From Prosthecobacter sp. (GTDB lineage: Bacteria > Verrucomicrobiota > Verrucomicrobiia > Verrucomicrobiales > Verrucomicrobiaceae): a DNA stretch of 35,781 nt. Below, one piece after another: positions 18,626-27,843 of the stretch (its first letter is position 1; the number at the start of each line of letters is the position of its first letter). Location: NCBI RefSeq assembly GCF_020439865.1, contig NZ_JAGRPF010000012.1:1-35781 (forward strand). Direction: 5' to 3'. The notes under the pieces are model-generated. The model ran no database searches. It was given only the letters and a program-made list of their open reading frames with translations, and had not been told where the DNA came from. A program made the position numbers and the translations under genes.

Positions 18626-20106
18626 CTGCCCGCGTCATCCTCATCTCCATGATCGCCTCCGCTGTGCTGCTGCGCGGCGAGGAAGATCTTGGCGAGATGT
18701 GGGGCACTGCGACCGAGGAGGCGAAGTATTACCCGATCACCGCGATTCCCATTCCGCCCACCGTGCCGATGCGGCCCGGTGGTTTGGAATTTTTGCCGGA
18801 TGGTCGTCTCGCCGTCGGCACGCGACGCGGTGACATCTACTTTGTGAAAGGCGCGCTCGATTCGCCGCCGCAGCCGCAGTTTCATTTGTTTGCCTCAGGG
18901 CAGGATGAGATTTTCTCGCTCGCCTGGCGCGATGGCGCGATGCTGGCAACCACTTGGGGCGAGGTGACGCGCATCGCCGACACTGATGGCGATGAAGTGG
19001 CTGACCGCTACGACACGCTCACCAGCAACTGGGGCTACGCCGAGGGTCACGAATTCGCCTTTGCCTCCAAGCCCGATGCGGAGGGCAATCTCTGGATCGC
19101 ACTTGGTCTCAGCGGTTCCTACGAATCGCACAATCTCTTTCGCGGCTGGGCCGTGAAAGTCACGTCCGCAGGCAGAATGATTCCCGTTTGCAGCGGCTTG
19201 CGCAGTCCCGGCGGCACGGGCGCGAACGCGCAGGGCGTGATGTTTGCCACCGAGAGCCAGGGACCGTGGAATGGCTGCTGCTCGCTCAAGCATCTCAAAG
19301 AAGGCGCGTTCCTCGGCCATCCCGCCAGCTACAACTGGTATGCCTTCGTGCCCGGTATGAAGGAGCCGGTCAAACCGAACAGCGACTCACGCATGGCCGT
19401 GGAAAAGCGCCGCGTGAAGGAACTCGTGCCGCCCGCCGTGCGATTTCCGTACATTAAAATGGGACGCAGCATCTCCGGCTTCCGTCTGGCACAAACCGGC
19501 GGCAAGTTCGGCCCGTTCGATGGCCAGCTCTTCCTCGGCGACTACAGCCTTAGCATCATCGTTCGCGCCACCACCGAGCAGGTGAACGGCGTGTGGCAGG
19601 GCGCTTGTTATCCTTTCCGCGAAGGCCTGGCCACCGGCATCATGAATGTGGAGTTCAGCCCGCGTGGACAGCTCATCGCCGGAGGCTTCACCACCAGCCG
19701 CCAATGGCCGGTGCGCGGCACGGAACCCTTCGCCCTCCAGCGCCTCGAGTGGACCGGCCTCACGCCGTTTGAGGTGAAGGAGATCAACATCCGCAAAGAC
19801 GGATTCCTCATCACCTTCACCAAACCGGTGGACACCGCCATCGCTTCCCGGCCTGAAAACTACGCGCTCACCACCTACACGCACATTTACCACGCCGCCT
19901 ACGGCAGTCCTGAAGTCGATCACACCACTCCACGCATTCTCTCCGCCACACCCGCCGCCGACGGGCTCAGCGTGCGGCTGCGCCTCGATCATATCACCGA
20001 GGATCACATCCATGATTTCGACTTCGGCAAAATCACCTCGCAGCAGAAGGAACCTCTCCTCCACCGCAAAGCCTACTACACGGTGAATGAAATCCCGCAC
20101 GACTGA
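18619..20106 (+). CDS. Secreted sorbosone-dehydrogenase-like beta-propeller protein
   Basis: ATG 18619 overlaps the cytochrome gene by 7 bases and gives 495 residues with a short N-terminal hydrophobic segment that looks like a signal peptide (cleavage near residue 20). The body is a six-bladed propeller of the PQQ-type glucose/sorbosone dehydrogenase superfamily: RPGGLEFLPDGRLAVGTRRG in blade one, a D-x-D-G-D-E calcium-loop-like stretch near residues 117-122 and FRLAQTGGKFGPFDGQLFLG further on. It resembles the propeller at the C-terminus of the fusion protein at 9916. It likely oxidises a sugar or acts as a binding scaffold, passing electrons to the adjacent cytochrome. The true substrate and the presence of PQQ are not known. 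Confidence 0.82.
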   Translation: MVTARVILISMIASAVLLRGEEDLGEMWGTATEEAKYYPITAIPIPPTVPMRPGGLEFLPDGRLAVGTRRGDIYFVKGALDSPPQPQFHLFASGQDEIFSLAWRDGAMLATTWGEVTRIADTDGDEVADRYDTLTSNWGYAEGHEFAFASKPDAEGNLWIALGLSGSYESHNLFRGWAVKVTSAGRMIPVCSGLRSPGGTGANAQGVMFATESQGPWNGCCSLKHLKEGAFLGHPASYNWYAFVPGMKEPVKPNSDSRMAVEKRRVKELVPPAVRFPYIKMGRSISGFRLAQTGGKFGPFDGQLFLGDYSLSIIVRATTEQVNGVWQGACYPFREGLATGIMNVEFSPRGQLIAGGFTTSRQWPVRGTEPFALQRLEWTGLTPFEVKEINIRKDGFLITFTKPVDTAIASRPENYALTTYTHIYHAAYGSPEVDHTTPRILSATPAADGLSVRLRLDHITEDHIHDFDFGKITSQQKEPLLHRKAYYTVNEIPHD

Positions 20107-20110
20107 CACC

Positions 20111-21133
20111 ATGCATCGCCTCTTGCTAGCTCTCATCATTGGCAGTCAAGCTCTCGCTCATCCAGTGCCGGATAGCACGCAGTGGCTCACCTATGCCGGT
20201 GGCGAAGGCCCCGGCAAGGGCAGGCACATCGTGCTCATCGCCGCCGATCAGGAATACCGCAGCGAGCAGTCGATGCCGATGATGGCGAAGATTCTGAGCA
20301 CGCATCACGGCTTCGATTGCACCGTGCTCTTCGGCGTGAATGAAAAGGGCGAGGTGGACCCGACGATGCCGGTGTATCCCGAGAAAGGAAAGGAAAGCGA
20401 ATTCAAGTCGCACCACATTCCCGGCCTCGAGCATCTCGCTTCGGCCGATCTCGTGATCTTCTTCACCCGCTTGCTCACATTGCCGAAGAGCGAAAACGAA
20501 ATGATCGTGAAATATATCGACTCCGGAAAGCCCTTCATCGCACTCCGCACAGCGAATCACGGCTTCCGCGGGCCCCTGCCCTATAAGATCAACGGCAAGC
20601 AGGTGAACTGGGGCACGGAGGTGCTAGGCGGCGCGTTCATGGGCCACCACGGCCGCTGGCACGCTGACTCCACCCGCGGCATCCTCGTTGAGGAACAGAA
20701 GAATCATCCCATCCTCGCAGGTGTGACTGACATCTGGGGCAACTCCGATGTCTATCGCACTTACAAAGAGGGCACCAGCCTGCCCGGCGACTGCACCGCG
20801 CTCGTCTGGGGCCAGCCCCTCATGGGCCGCCAGCATGACGATCCGGCCAACACCAAACTTGAGCCGCTGCCAGTCGCGTGGTTCAAGACCTGGAAGACGA
20901 GCGCAGGCGAAAGCGCCCGTGTGTTTCACTCCACCATGGGCAGCGGCACCGACCTTGAGTGCGCCGACCTGCGCCGCCTCATCATCAATGCTGCTTACTG
21001 GTGCATGGAACTCGAGTCGACCATTCAAGCCACAAGCAGAGTGGACATCGTCGGCACCTACAAACCGCTCGAAAGCGGATTCAATTACACAGAACTGGGC
21101 GTCATGCCGACGGCGGTGTCAGCCTACCGATGA
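20111..21133 (+). CDS. Secreted ThuA-like domain protein
   Basis: ATG 20111, four bases after the preceding stop, opens a signal peptide (MHRLLLALIIGSQALAHP) and gives 340 residues; an in-frame ATG at 20087 would add a hydrophilic leader and is less likely. The mature part is a ThuA (trehalose-utilisation) class I glutamine-amidotransferase-like fold: V-L-I-A-A-D-Q-E-Y-R at the first strand, ADLVIFFTRLLTLP in the second, a central G-G-A-F-M-G-H-H and a conserved end with N-A-A-Y-W-C. ThuA domains are common in secreted sugar-oxidation clusters of this phylum but their reaction is not established. Its place within the cytochrome/propeller/esterase run suggests a carbohydrate role. Confidence 0.87.
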   Translation: MHRLLLALIIGSQALAHPVPDSTQWLTYAGGEGPGKGRHIVLIAADQEYRSEQSMPMMAKILSTHHGFDCTVLFGVNEKGEVDPTMPVYPEKGKESEFKSHHIPGLEHLASADLVIFFTRLLTLPKSENEMIVKYIDSGKPFIALRTANHGFRGPLPYKINGKQVNWGTEVLGGAFMGHHGRWHADSTRGILVEEQKNHPILAGVTDIWGNSDVYRTYKEGTSLPGDCTALVWGQPLMGRQHDDPANTKLEPLPVAWFKTWKTSAGESARVFHSTMGSGTDLECADLRRLIINAAYWCMELESTIQATSRVDIVGTYKPLESGFNYTELGVMPTAVSAYR

Positions 21134-21191
21134 AAAAGAACAGTCACCTCTCAACGATCCTTCCACCCACTATTCCCACTCCATCAAAACC

Positions 21192-22391
21192 ATGAAACGC
21201 ATCCTCTTAGCACTCTTCGCCTTCACGTTGCCCGCCACCGCGAAGCCGCTGCAGGTCTTCATCCTTGCCGGACAGTCGAACATGCAGGGCCACGCCAAAG
21301 TGAGCACCTTCGAACATGTCGGCATGGATCCGTCCACCAAACCTATGCTTGATGAGATGTTGGGCGCGGATGGCCAGCCGAAAGTCTGCGAGCGCGTGTG
21401 GATCTCATCGATCGGCTGCGCGGACACGGAGCAAACCGGAAAACTGACCGCAGGCTTCGGTGCGAGTCAGAATGGTCCGAAAATCGGCCCTGAGTTCACC
21501 TTCGGCCTCCACATGCAGAAGTTCACCGACGCGCCGATTCTGCTCATCAAAACCTCGTGGGGTGGCAAAAGCTTGAACACCGACTTCCGCCCGCCGAGCG
21601 CCGGACCTTATGTGTTCAATGAGACCCAACTCGCCACGTTGAAGAAGCAAGGCAAAGACATTGCGGCCATCAAGGCGGCGAAGGAAAAAGAAACCGGCGT
21701 CTATTACCGGCTCATGATCGAGCACGTGAAGAAAGTGCTCGCTGACATCAAGCGCGTGGTGCCAAGCTACGATGCATCACAAGGCTACGAACTCGCGGGA
21801 TTCGCCTGGTTCCAAGGCTGGAATGACATGGTGGACCAAGGCACCTATCCCAATCGCGACAAGCCAGGCGGTTACGATGCCTACACCACCGTGATGGCGG
21901 ACTTCATTCGCGATGTGCGAAAGGATCTAAACGCGCCGGAACTCCCATTCGTCATCGGCGTCATGGGGGTCGGCGGTCCGACCTCCGAGTACGGCCCTGA
22001 CCAGCAGCGCTACAAGTCCACGCATCAAAACATCCGCGATGCCATGGCCGCCCCCGCACAACTGCCCGAATTCAAAGGCAATGTCGCCGCCGTTTTGACG
22101 GAGAACTACTGGGATCGCGAGTTGAAAGCCGCGCGGGCGAAAGAAGAGACGATCAAACAACAGGTCAAGAAGCTCGCGAAGGATGGCAAAATGAAGCCTG
22201 CCGAGGAGCGTGCCTTAAGCGACAAGATGCGCATGGAAGGCCTCACCGAGCGTGAGCGTCTCGCGCTCGAAAAAGGCGTCTCCAATGCAGAGTACCACTA
22301 CCTCGGGTCTGCGAAAATCCTCGGTGGAATCGGCAAAGGTCTGGCCGAGGCGATGGCGGGCCTGAAAGGGTTCGCGAAAAAATCCAAGTAA
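21192..22391 (+). CDS. Secreted sialate O-acetylesterase-like (SASA/CE6) esterase
   Basis: ATG 21192 opens a signal peptide (MKRILLALFAFTLPATA) and gives 399 residues; the in-frame extension upstream is a shadow of ThuA. The SGNH-type SASA motif L-A-G-Q-S-N-M-Q-G places the nucleophile at Ser29. A second block, F-A-W-F-Q-G-W-N-D-M, and a C-terminal Y-H-Y-L-G-S histidine complete the usual active-site set. Between them near residues 300-360 is a charged, probably coiled-coil insertion (K-A-A-R-A-K-E-E through L-T-E-R-E-R). The enzyme should remove O-acetyl groups from glycans in the periplasm or outside. A 58-base gap precedes it and 52 bases follow it, with no clear promoter or terminator. 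Confidence 0.87.
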   Translation: MKRILLALFAFTLPATAKPLQVFILAGQSNMQGHAKVSTFEHVGMDPSTKPMLDEMLGADGQPKVCERVWISSIGCADTEQTGKLTAGFGASQNGPKIGPEFTFGLHMQKFTDAPILLIKTSWGGKSLNTDFRPPSAGPYVFNETQLATLKKQGKDIAAIKAAKEKETGVYYRLMIEHVKKVLADIKRVVPSYDASQGYELAGFAWFQGWNDMVDQGTYPNRDKPGGYDAYTTVMADFIRDVRKDLNAPELPFVIGVMGVGGPTSEYGPDQQRYKSTHQNIRDAMAAPAQLPEFKGNVAAVLTENYWDRELKAARAKEETIKQQVKKLAKDGKMKPAEERALSDKMRMEGLTERERLALEKGVSNAEYHYLGSAKILGGIGKGLAEAMAGLKGFAKKSK

Positions 22392-22443
22392 ATCGTGGGG
22401 AACGCTGCCGGAGAACCTTTCACCCGCCATTTCATACCACCAC

Positions 22444-24825
22444 ATGAAGTTCGCCCTGATTTCATCCGTTCTCGCCGCAGCACTGGTTGCATCGGCAGAG
22501 GATCTCAAGATACCCGACCTCACCCAAGGCGGCGTCATCCCCTCCAAAGCGAAACATGATTGGAATCTCGGAGCCACCGGGCTGCGTGGCTGGATGTTTT
22601 GCGACAAAATGGTGACGAGTGACGCGCGTCAGATCGCGATCACGAAGGTCGAGGCAAAGTCGCCAGCGGATGGAATCATTGCGGTGGGTGATGTGATCCT
22701 AGGAGCCGGTGGAAAGGCGTTTTCTTTTGATCCACGCACGGAAATGGGCAAGGCGCTCACGGCGGCGGAAACAGAAGCCGGCGGAGGCAAGTTGCTGCTC
22801 ACTCGATGGCGAGCGGGCAAAACAGACCAGGTCACCTTAAATCTTCCGGTGCTCGGCAGCTACTCGGCCACGGCTCCATTCGATTGTTCAAAGTCAAAAC
22901 GCGTCCTCGAGGAAGGATGCGAAGCACTCGCGGCCCGGATGAGTGCCCCCGGCTACGAGAAACAAGAGCCGATCACGCGTTCGCTCAATGCGCTGGCTCT
23001 TTTGGCGAGCGGCGAATCTGCTTATATGCTTCTGATCAAAAGAGAAGCCGAATGGGCGGCGAGTTTTTCGGTCAACAGCATGCAAACCTGGCGCTATGGC
23101 TATGTGATGATGCTGCTCGGCGAGTATGTGTGCGCGACGGGAGATAAGTCGGTGATGCCGGGCCTGAAGCGCCTCGCCATGGAGTCTGCCACAGGTCAAA
23201 GTGCGGTTGGATCTTGGGGACATGGTTTTGCCAAGGCCGATGGCCGGCTCCGGGGCTACGGCATGATGAATTCGCCAGGCGTGCCGCTGACGATCTCCTT
23301 GGTGCTGGCGCGAGAAGCGGGGATCAAGGATCCTGCCATTGATCTCGCAATCGAACGCAGCGCGCGATTGCTGCGGTTTTACATCGGCAAGGGAGCCATT
23401 CCTTATGGCGATCATCATCCGTGGATCGAGAACCACGATGACAATGGCAAGTGCGGCATGGTCTCGGTCTTGTTCAACTTGCTCGGCGAGGCGCAAGGCG
23501 TGGAGTTCTTTTCACGCATGAGCCTTGCCTCCCATGGTGCCGAGCGCGACACAGGCCACACCGGCAACTTCTTCAACATGCTGTGGGCGATGCCCGGTGT
23601 GGCGCACTCAGGACCTCACGCCACCGGCGCCTGGATGCAGGAGTTTGGCGCGTGGTATTTCGACCTTGCCCGCCGATGGGATGGCACCTTTCTCCACCAA
23701 GGTCCGCCTGAAGACAGCAAAGACAGCTATGCTGGCTGGGACTGCACCGGGGCCTACCTGCTGGCTTATGCGATGCCCTTTAAGAAGATCTATCTCACGG
23801 GAAAACGTGGAGGAGTCGCACCACAACTCGATGCCACAACGGCGCAATCGCTCATCAGCGATGGGCGCGGCTGGAACAACAAAGACCGCCACAGTGCATA
23901 CGACAAACTCGGCAACAAAGAGCTCATGGAGCGCCTCGGCAGTTGGTCGCCAGTCGTTCGCGAGCGTGCTGCCATGGCAATCGGGCGTCGCAAGGACACC
24001 TCCATCTCGAGTTTGATCGAGTTGCTCGATTCTCCAAAACTCGAATCGCGCTACGGGGCCTGTCAGGCTTTGATAGCCCTTCGTGGACGTGGAGCGCCAG
24101 CCGTGGATGCCCTCCAGAAGACTTTGACAAGTCAGGACCTTTGGCTGCGCATCAAAACCGCGGAGGCCCTCGCAGCCATCGGTGCGCCTGCCATGAAGAC
24201 AGTGCCTCAACTGCTCGAACTGCTGGCGCAGGTGGATACCGTGCATGACCCGCGCGGCATGCAGCAGCGCTACCTGACTTTTGCCCTGTTTGATCGTGGC
24301 GGCATGCTCAGTCGATCGTTAGATGGGGTGGATCGTCCGGCGCTATACAAGGCCGTGCAAGCTGGGTTGAAGAACCAGGACGGTCGCGCTCGTGGCAGCA
24401 TTGGTTCTGTCTATGGCCACCTTTCGTTCGAAGAAATCAAGCCCCTGCTTCCGGCAATCCACGAAGCCATCGTGCAGCCAGCACCCAGCGGCGAAATGTT
24501 CGCGGACTCAATCCGGGTCGAAGGCCTGCGGCTGTTGGCGAAGCATCGCATTGAAGACGGCATTGCGGCCTGCGTGAAATACACGTGGGATCAAAACCCA
24601 TGGGCCAGCCAGAAGCGCACGCCTGAACTCATGAAGATCCTGCTCAGCTATGGCGCCCATGCAAAAAGGGTCATTCCAGACTTGGAGAAACTCGCGCACT
24701 ACTTCGAGAAAGAGGAAAAGGATTTTCCAAAGAACCTGATGGTGATGAAAGCCATTGCCGTTCGGGAAACGATCCGTGCCATCGAATCGAGCACCGACTT
24801 CCCCACGCTCATCAAGCTCAAGTAG
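22444..24825 (+). CDS. Secreted PDZ-like / HEAT-repeat protein (DUF6288-like)
   Basis: The 793-residue product has a signal peptide (MKFALISSVLAAALVASA), a PDZ-like domain at residues about 57-137 (IAITKVEAKSPADGIIAVGD is typical), a helical region about 150-470 with G-W-D-C-T-G-A-Y-L and H-T-G-N-F-F stretches suggesting an alpha/alpha-toroid, and HEAT repeats from about 492 to at least 600. This layout matches what I recall as DUF6288 proteins of Planctomycetota and Verrucomicrobiota, with no known function. It begins 52 bases after the esterase and ends one base before the next start. A scaffold or peptide-binding role is possible from the PDZ and HEAT parts; an enzymatic toroid is an alternative. 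Confidence 0.75.
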   Translation: MKFALISSVLAAALVASAEDLKIPDLTQGGVIPSKAKHDWNLGATGLRGWMFCDKMVTSDARQIAITKVEAKSPADGIIAVGDVILGAGGKAFSFDPRTEMGKALTAAETEAGGGKLLLTRWRAGKTDQVTLNLPVLGSYSATAPFDCSKSKRVLEEGCEALAARMSAPGYEKQEPITRSLNALALLASGESAYMLLIKREAEWAASFSVNSMQTWRYGYVMMLLGEYVCATGDKSVMPGLKRLAMESATGQSAVGSWGHGFAKADGRLRGYGMMNSPGVPLTISLVLAREAGIKDPAIDLAIERSARLLRFYIGKGAIPYGDHHPWIENHDDNGKCGMVSVLFNLLGEAQGVEFFSRMSLASHGAERDTGHTGNFFNMLWAMPGVAHSGPHATGAWMQEFGAWYFDLARRWDGTFLHQGPPEDSKDSYAGWDCTGAYLLAYAMPFKKIYLTGKRGGVAPQLDATTAQSLISDGRGWNNKDRHSAYDKLGNKELMERLGSWSPVVRERAAMAIGRRKDTSISSLIELLDSPKLESRYGACQALIALRGRGAPAVDALQKTLTSQDLWLRIKTAEALAAIGAPAMKTVPQLLELLAQVDTVHDPRGMQQRYLTFALFDRGGMLSRSLDGVDRPALYKAVQAGLKNQDGRARGSIGSVYGHLSFEEIKPLLPAIHEAIVQPAPSGEMFADSIRVEGLRLLAKHRIEDGIAACVKYTWDQNPWASQKRTPELMKILLSYGAHAKRVIPDLEKLAHYFEKEEKDFPKNLMVMKAIAVRETIRAIESSTDFPTLIKLK

Positions 24826-24826
24826 C

Positions 24827-26467
24827 ATGAAACACTTACTCGCAGTCATTCTCTTGCTTGTTCCTTCCGTTGTTTGCTCGGCAGACACGGACGCTAAGAC
24901 TCTCCGCGTTTTCATCTTTGCCGGTCAGTCCAACATGGTCGGTACGCACTCGAAGGTGAAGGACATCAACCGCTTCCCGCCGTTCGCTGGCCTGGATCAA
25001 CCGCAGACGAAGGTGTTGTTCTCCTACAAGCTTGGGCGTGAAACCATGGAGACTTCGAATGGCTGGATTCCGATGCAACCGACCCGCGATTACTTCGGAC
25101 CGGAACTGAGCTTTGCTCAAAAGCTGTCGCAGAGCATCGAAGCGCCCATCGCGGTGATCAAAGTGGCTTCGGGGGGCACGACGTTGGGCAAGGATTGGAA
25201 CCCCGATACACCGGCTGGCTTCAAGCTTTACCCGCTAGCGCTTGAGCATGTGCGTGCGTCGCTGGCCGAGCTGGATCGAAAGAAGACCGCGTATCGCATC
25301 GAAGGATTCATGTGGCATCAGGGGGAGAACGACATGTTCGACAAGGCCTTCAAGCCGGCCTACGCGGCGAACTTGAAGAACTTCATCGCGTGCTGGCGGC
25401 GCGATTTGAAGCTTCCAGACCTCAGGTTCTACATCGGCGAGCTTTGCACGAAAACCATCTGGGGCATGGACAATCGCTCGAACATGCATGCGATTCGCAT
25501 GGCGCAGAAGGCCGTCGCTGAAGCCGACCCGTTGGTGAAATACATCCCCACATCACACGATGCGGTGGAAATCGGCAAAGAAACAGGATTGCACTACCAC
25601 TACGGCACTCTGGGCCAACTGGAGCATGGCGTGAACTATGCGAACGCCTATCTGCGCACGATTGGAAAACAACCCGACATCAACCGCCCGCTCAAGACGT
25701 GGCCCTATCCGAAGGGAAGCACCGTCAAACTCTTCATCCTCGCCGGACATCGCAACATGGAGGGCGAGCGTGCCTTCACACAGGACCTCAAGGCCTTGAA
25801 GGGGCATGAGTCACTGCTGCGCGACAACGACAAAATGGCTTTCAAATACAGCATTGGCGGCGGCTTCAAGATCTCCAAAGGATGGGAACCGCTCGGTCCT
25901 GCTGGATTCTACGACACGTTTGGTCCAGAACTGAGCTTCGCAAAGACGCTGCAAACGAAGGCTCCCGGCAACCTCGCCATCGCCAAATTCACCCACAGTG
26001 GTTCGCAGATGAACGACTGGACACCGCAAGGCACGGACGCGAAGGACCTGAATCTTTACGAACCCTTCATCGCCTTCATCCAGCAGTCGATCGAGGAACT
26101 TAAGGCCAAAGGTCATGAGGTGGAAGTCGCCGGCATCTTCTATCACGTCGGCGAAAACGAGATGTGCTTCGGCCCTTATCGGAAAGCGGCCGCCAGCTGG
26201 CTGCAATCGACGGTTGCTCAGAGCCGTCAGGATCTGGCGCTGCCGTCGCTGAAATGGTTCGTCAGTCAGCAGCCGCCCATGGATGGGAAAGGAGTCGATG
26301 CCATCGACATTACGGCAAATCTTGAGGCGCTCGCCACCGCTGATCCGTCCTTCATTCACATCAAGGCCTTCGATCTGCCGCTACAGGAGGAGAAGCTCGT
26401 CATCACCGCCGAGGGCATTGTTCGCCTCGGAGAGCTGCTGGCGAAGAGCTATTTGGAGCACCCGTGA
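24827..26467 (+). CDS. Secreted double-SASA protein, active first module and degenerate second module
   Basis: ATG 24827 lies one base after the previous stop and opens a signal peptide (MKHLLAVILLLVPSVVCS); total 546 residues. The first SASA/CE6 module (about 25-290) has the intact motif F-A-G-Q-S-N-M-V-G with Ser35 and G-F-M-W-H-Q-G-E-N-D-M. A second SASA module follows (about 297-540), introduced by L-A-G-H-R-N-M-E-G, in which Arg309 stands where the nucleophilic serine should be; it keeps Y-H-V-G-E-N-E-M. The second half is therefore probably not an esterase and may bind glycan or stabilise the first. The protein would act outside the cytoplasm in glycan deacetylation. It is 16 bases from the following sulfatase. 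Confidence 0.85.
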   Translation: MKHLLAVILLLVPSVVCSADTDAKTLRVFIFAGQSNMVGTHSKVKDINRFPPFAGLDQPQTKVLFSYKLGRETMETSNGWIPMQPTRDYFGPELSFAQKLSQSIEAPIAVIKVASGGTTLGKDWNPDTPAGFKLYPLALEHVRASLAELDRKKTAYRIEGFMWHQGENDMFDKAFKPAYAANLKNFIACWRRDLKLPDLRFYIGELCTKTIWGMDNRSNMHAIRMAQKAVAEADPLVKYIPTSHDAVEIGKETGLHYHYGTLGQLEHGVNYANAYLRTIGKQPDINRPLKTWPYPKGSTVKLFILAGHRNMEGERAFTQDLKALKGHESLLRDNDKMAFKYSIGGGFKISKGWEPLGPAGFYDTFGPELSFAKTLQTKAPGNLAIAKFTHSGSQMNDWTPQGTDAKDLNLYEPFIAFIQQSIEELKAKGHEVEVAGIFYHVGENEMCFGPYRKAAASWLQSTVAQSRQDLALPSLKWFVSQQPPMDGKGVDAIDITANLEALATADPSFIHIKAFDLPLQEEKLVITAEGIVRLGELLAKSYLEHP

Positions 26468-26483
26468 AGCATCGCCTCAACGC

Positions 26484-27839
26484 ATGAAATTCATCATCCC
26501 CTGCTTCCTCGCACTAGCCGCCGTTTGCACAGCAAGCGAGAAACCCAATATCGTCGTTATCATGGCGGACGACCTCGGTTGGCGGGATCTTCACTGCTAT
26601 GGCAATGCGCTGGTGGACACGCCGGCATTGGATCAGTTGGCCATGGAAGGAATGCGTTTCACGAGCGCCTACGCCGCCTCTCCTGTTTGCACACCCACTC
26701 GTGCGGCGATGATGACAGGGCAATCTCCAGCGAGATTGCACATCACCAATCATGCGCCAGGGAACCCGGATGGTTTTGCGCTCAAAGACTCGCCATTGCA
26801 TGAGGCTGAGAACATCCGCCACCTGCCGCTAGTGGCGGTGACCATCGCGGAGCGACTTTCCGCGGCGGGTTACGCCACGGCACACGTCGGGAAATGGCAC
26901 CTTTCCCATGTGACTCGCGCCGAGAAGGGATTGGTGGAAAAAGAACTCCGTCCGGAGAAGCAAGGCTTTGATCTCAATGTGGGTGGTTGTTCGAACGGCG
27001 GACCGCCCAGCTACTTCGCCCCGTATCGCAACCCTGCACTGGCGGATGGGAAACCGGGTGAATACCTGCCGGAGAGGCTCGCCGATGAATCCATCGCTTT
27101 CATTCGGCAGCACAAGGGCGGCCCCTTCTTTCTCAACTGGTGGCCCTACTCGGTGCATTACCCCATGCAGGCGCGTGAGGCATTGATCGCCAAATACCGC
27201 AAGCGGACGGAGATTAAAGACCCGATCTACGCTGCGATGATCGAGGCCATGGATACGGTCATTGGACGCTTTCTCACAGCGCTCGACGAGGCTGGACTGC
27301 GTGACAACACCTTGGTCCTCTTCAAGTCAGACAACGGTGGATACAATGGCGACAACCGGCCGCTTCGTGGTTTCAAAGGAATGCTCTATGAAGGTGGCAT
27401 TCGAGTACCGTGGATCGTTCGCTGGCCGGGCAAGGTGAAGCCTGGCACGATGAATGAAACACCAGTGATCAGCACGGACTGCTACCCGACGCTGCTTGAA
27501 GTCGCCAGCCTGCCTCCGACAGAGAATCATACTCTCGATGGCAAAAGCCTGCTGCCATTGCTCACGCAATCACCCGGCTTTGAGCGCGACACTCTCTACT
27601 TCCACTATCCGAATTACGCCTTTCACCAAAAGAACCGCCTTGGCAGTGCCATCCGCGAGGGCGCATTTAAACTCATCCGAAACTACGACGACGACTCGCT
27701 CGAGCTTTACGACCTGAGCAACGACATCGGTGAAAAGCACAATCTTGCCGCGCAGTCTCTGGAACAAACCCAGCGCATGGCAGGGAAGCTCGATGCCTGG
27801 CTTCGCGAAATGGATGCCCGCCCCCCGGTAAAGCGATGA
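26484..27839 (+). CDS. Secreted arylsulfatase A-like sulfatase
   Basis: ATG 26484 opens a signal peptide (MKFIIPCFLALAAVCTA); 451 residues in total, a normal length for compact bacterial arylsulfatases. Visible motifs are MADD (residues 27-30), the formylglycine site C-T-P-T-R at Cys69, K-S-D-N-G-G for the metal, and the R-G-F-K-G-M-L-Y-E-G-G-I-R-V-P block typical of arylsulfatase A-like enzymes. There is no VHL-like tail, unlike the pair at 2296-5798. It sits between the double esterase and the prolyl oligopeptidase with gaps of 16 and 4 bases, so it is part of the same transcription unit. Substrate not predictable. Confidence 0.92.
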   Translation: MKFIIPCFLALAAVCTASEKPNIVVIMADDLGWRDLHCYGNALVDTPALDQLAMEGMRFTSAYAASPVCTPTRAAMMTGQSPARLHITNHAPGNPDGFALKDSPLHEAENIRHLPLVAVTIAERLSAAGYATAHVGKWHLSHVTRAEKGLVEKELRPEKQGFDLNVGGCSNGGPPSYFAPYRNPALADGKPGEYLPERLADESIAFIRQHKGGPFFLNWWPYSVHYPMQAREALIAKYRKRTEIKDPIYAAMIEAMDTVIGRFLTALDEAGLRDNTLVLFKSDNGGYNGDNRPLRGFKGMLYEGGIRVPWIVRWPGKVKPGTMNETPVISTDCYPTLLEVASLPPTENHTLDGKSLLPLLTQSPGFERDTLYFHYPNYAFHQKNRLGSAIREGAFKLIRNYDDDSLELYDLSNDIGEKHNLAAQSLEQTQRMAGKLDAWLREMDARPPVKR

Positions 27840-27843
27840 ATCC

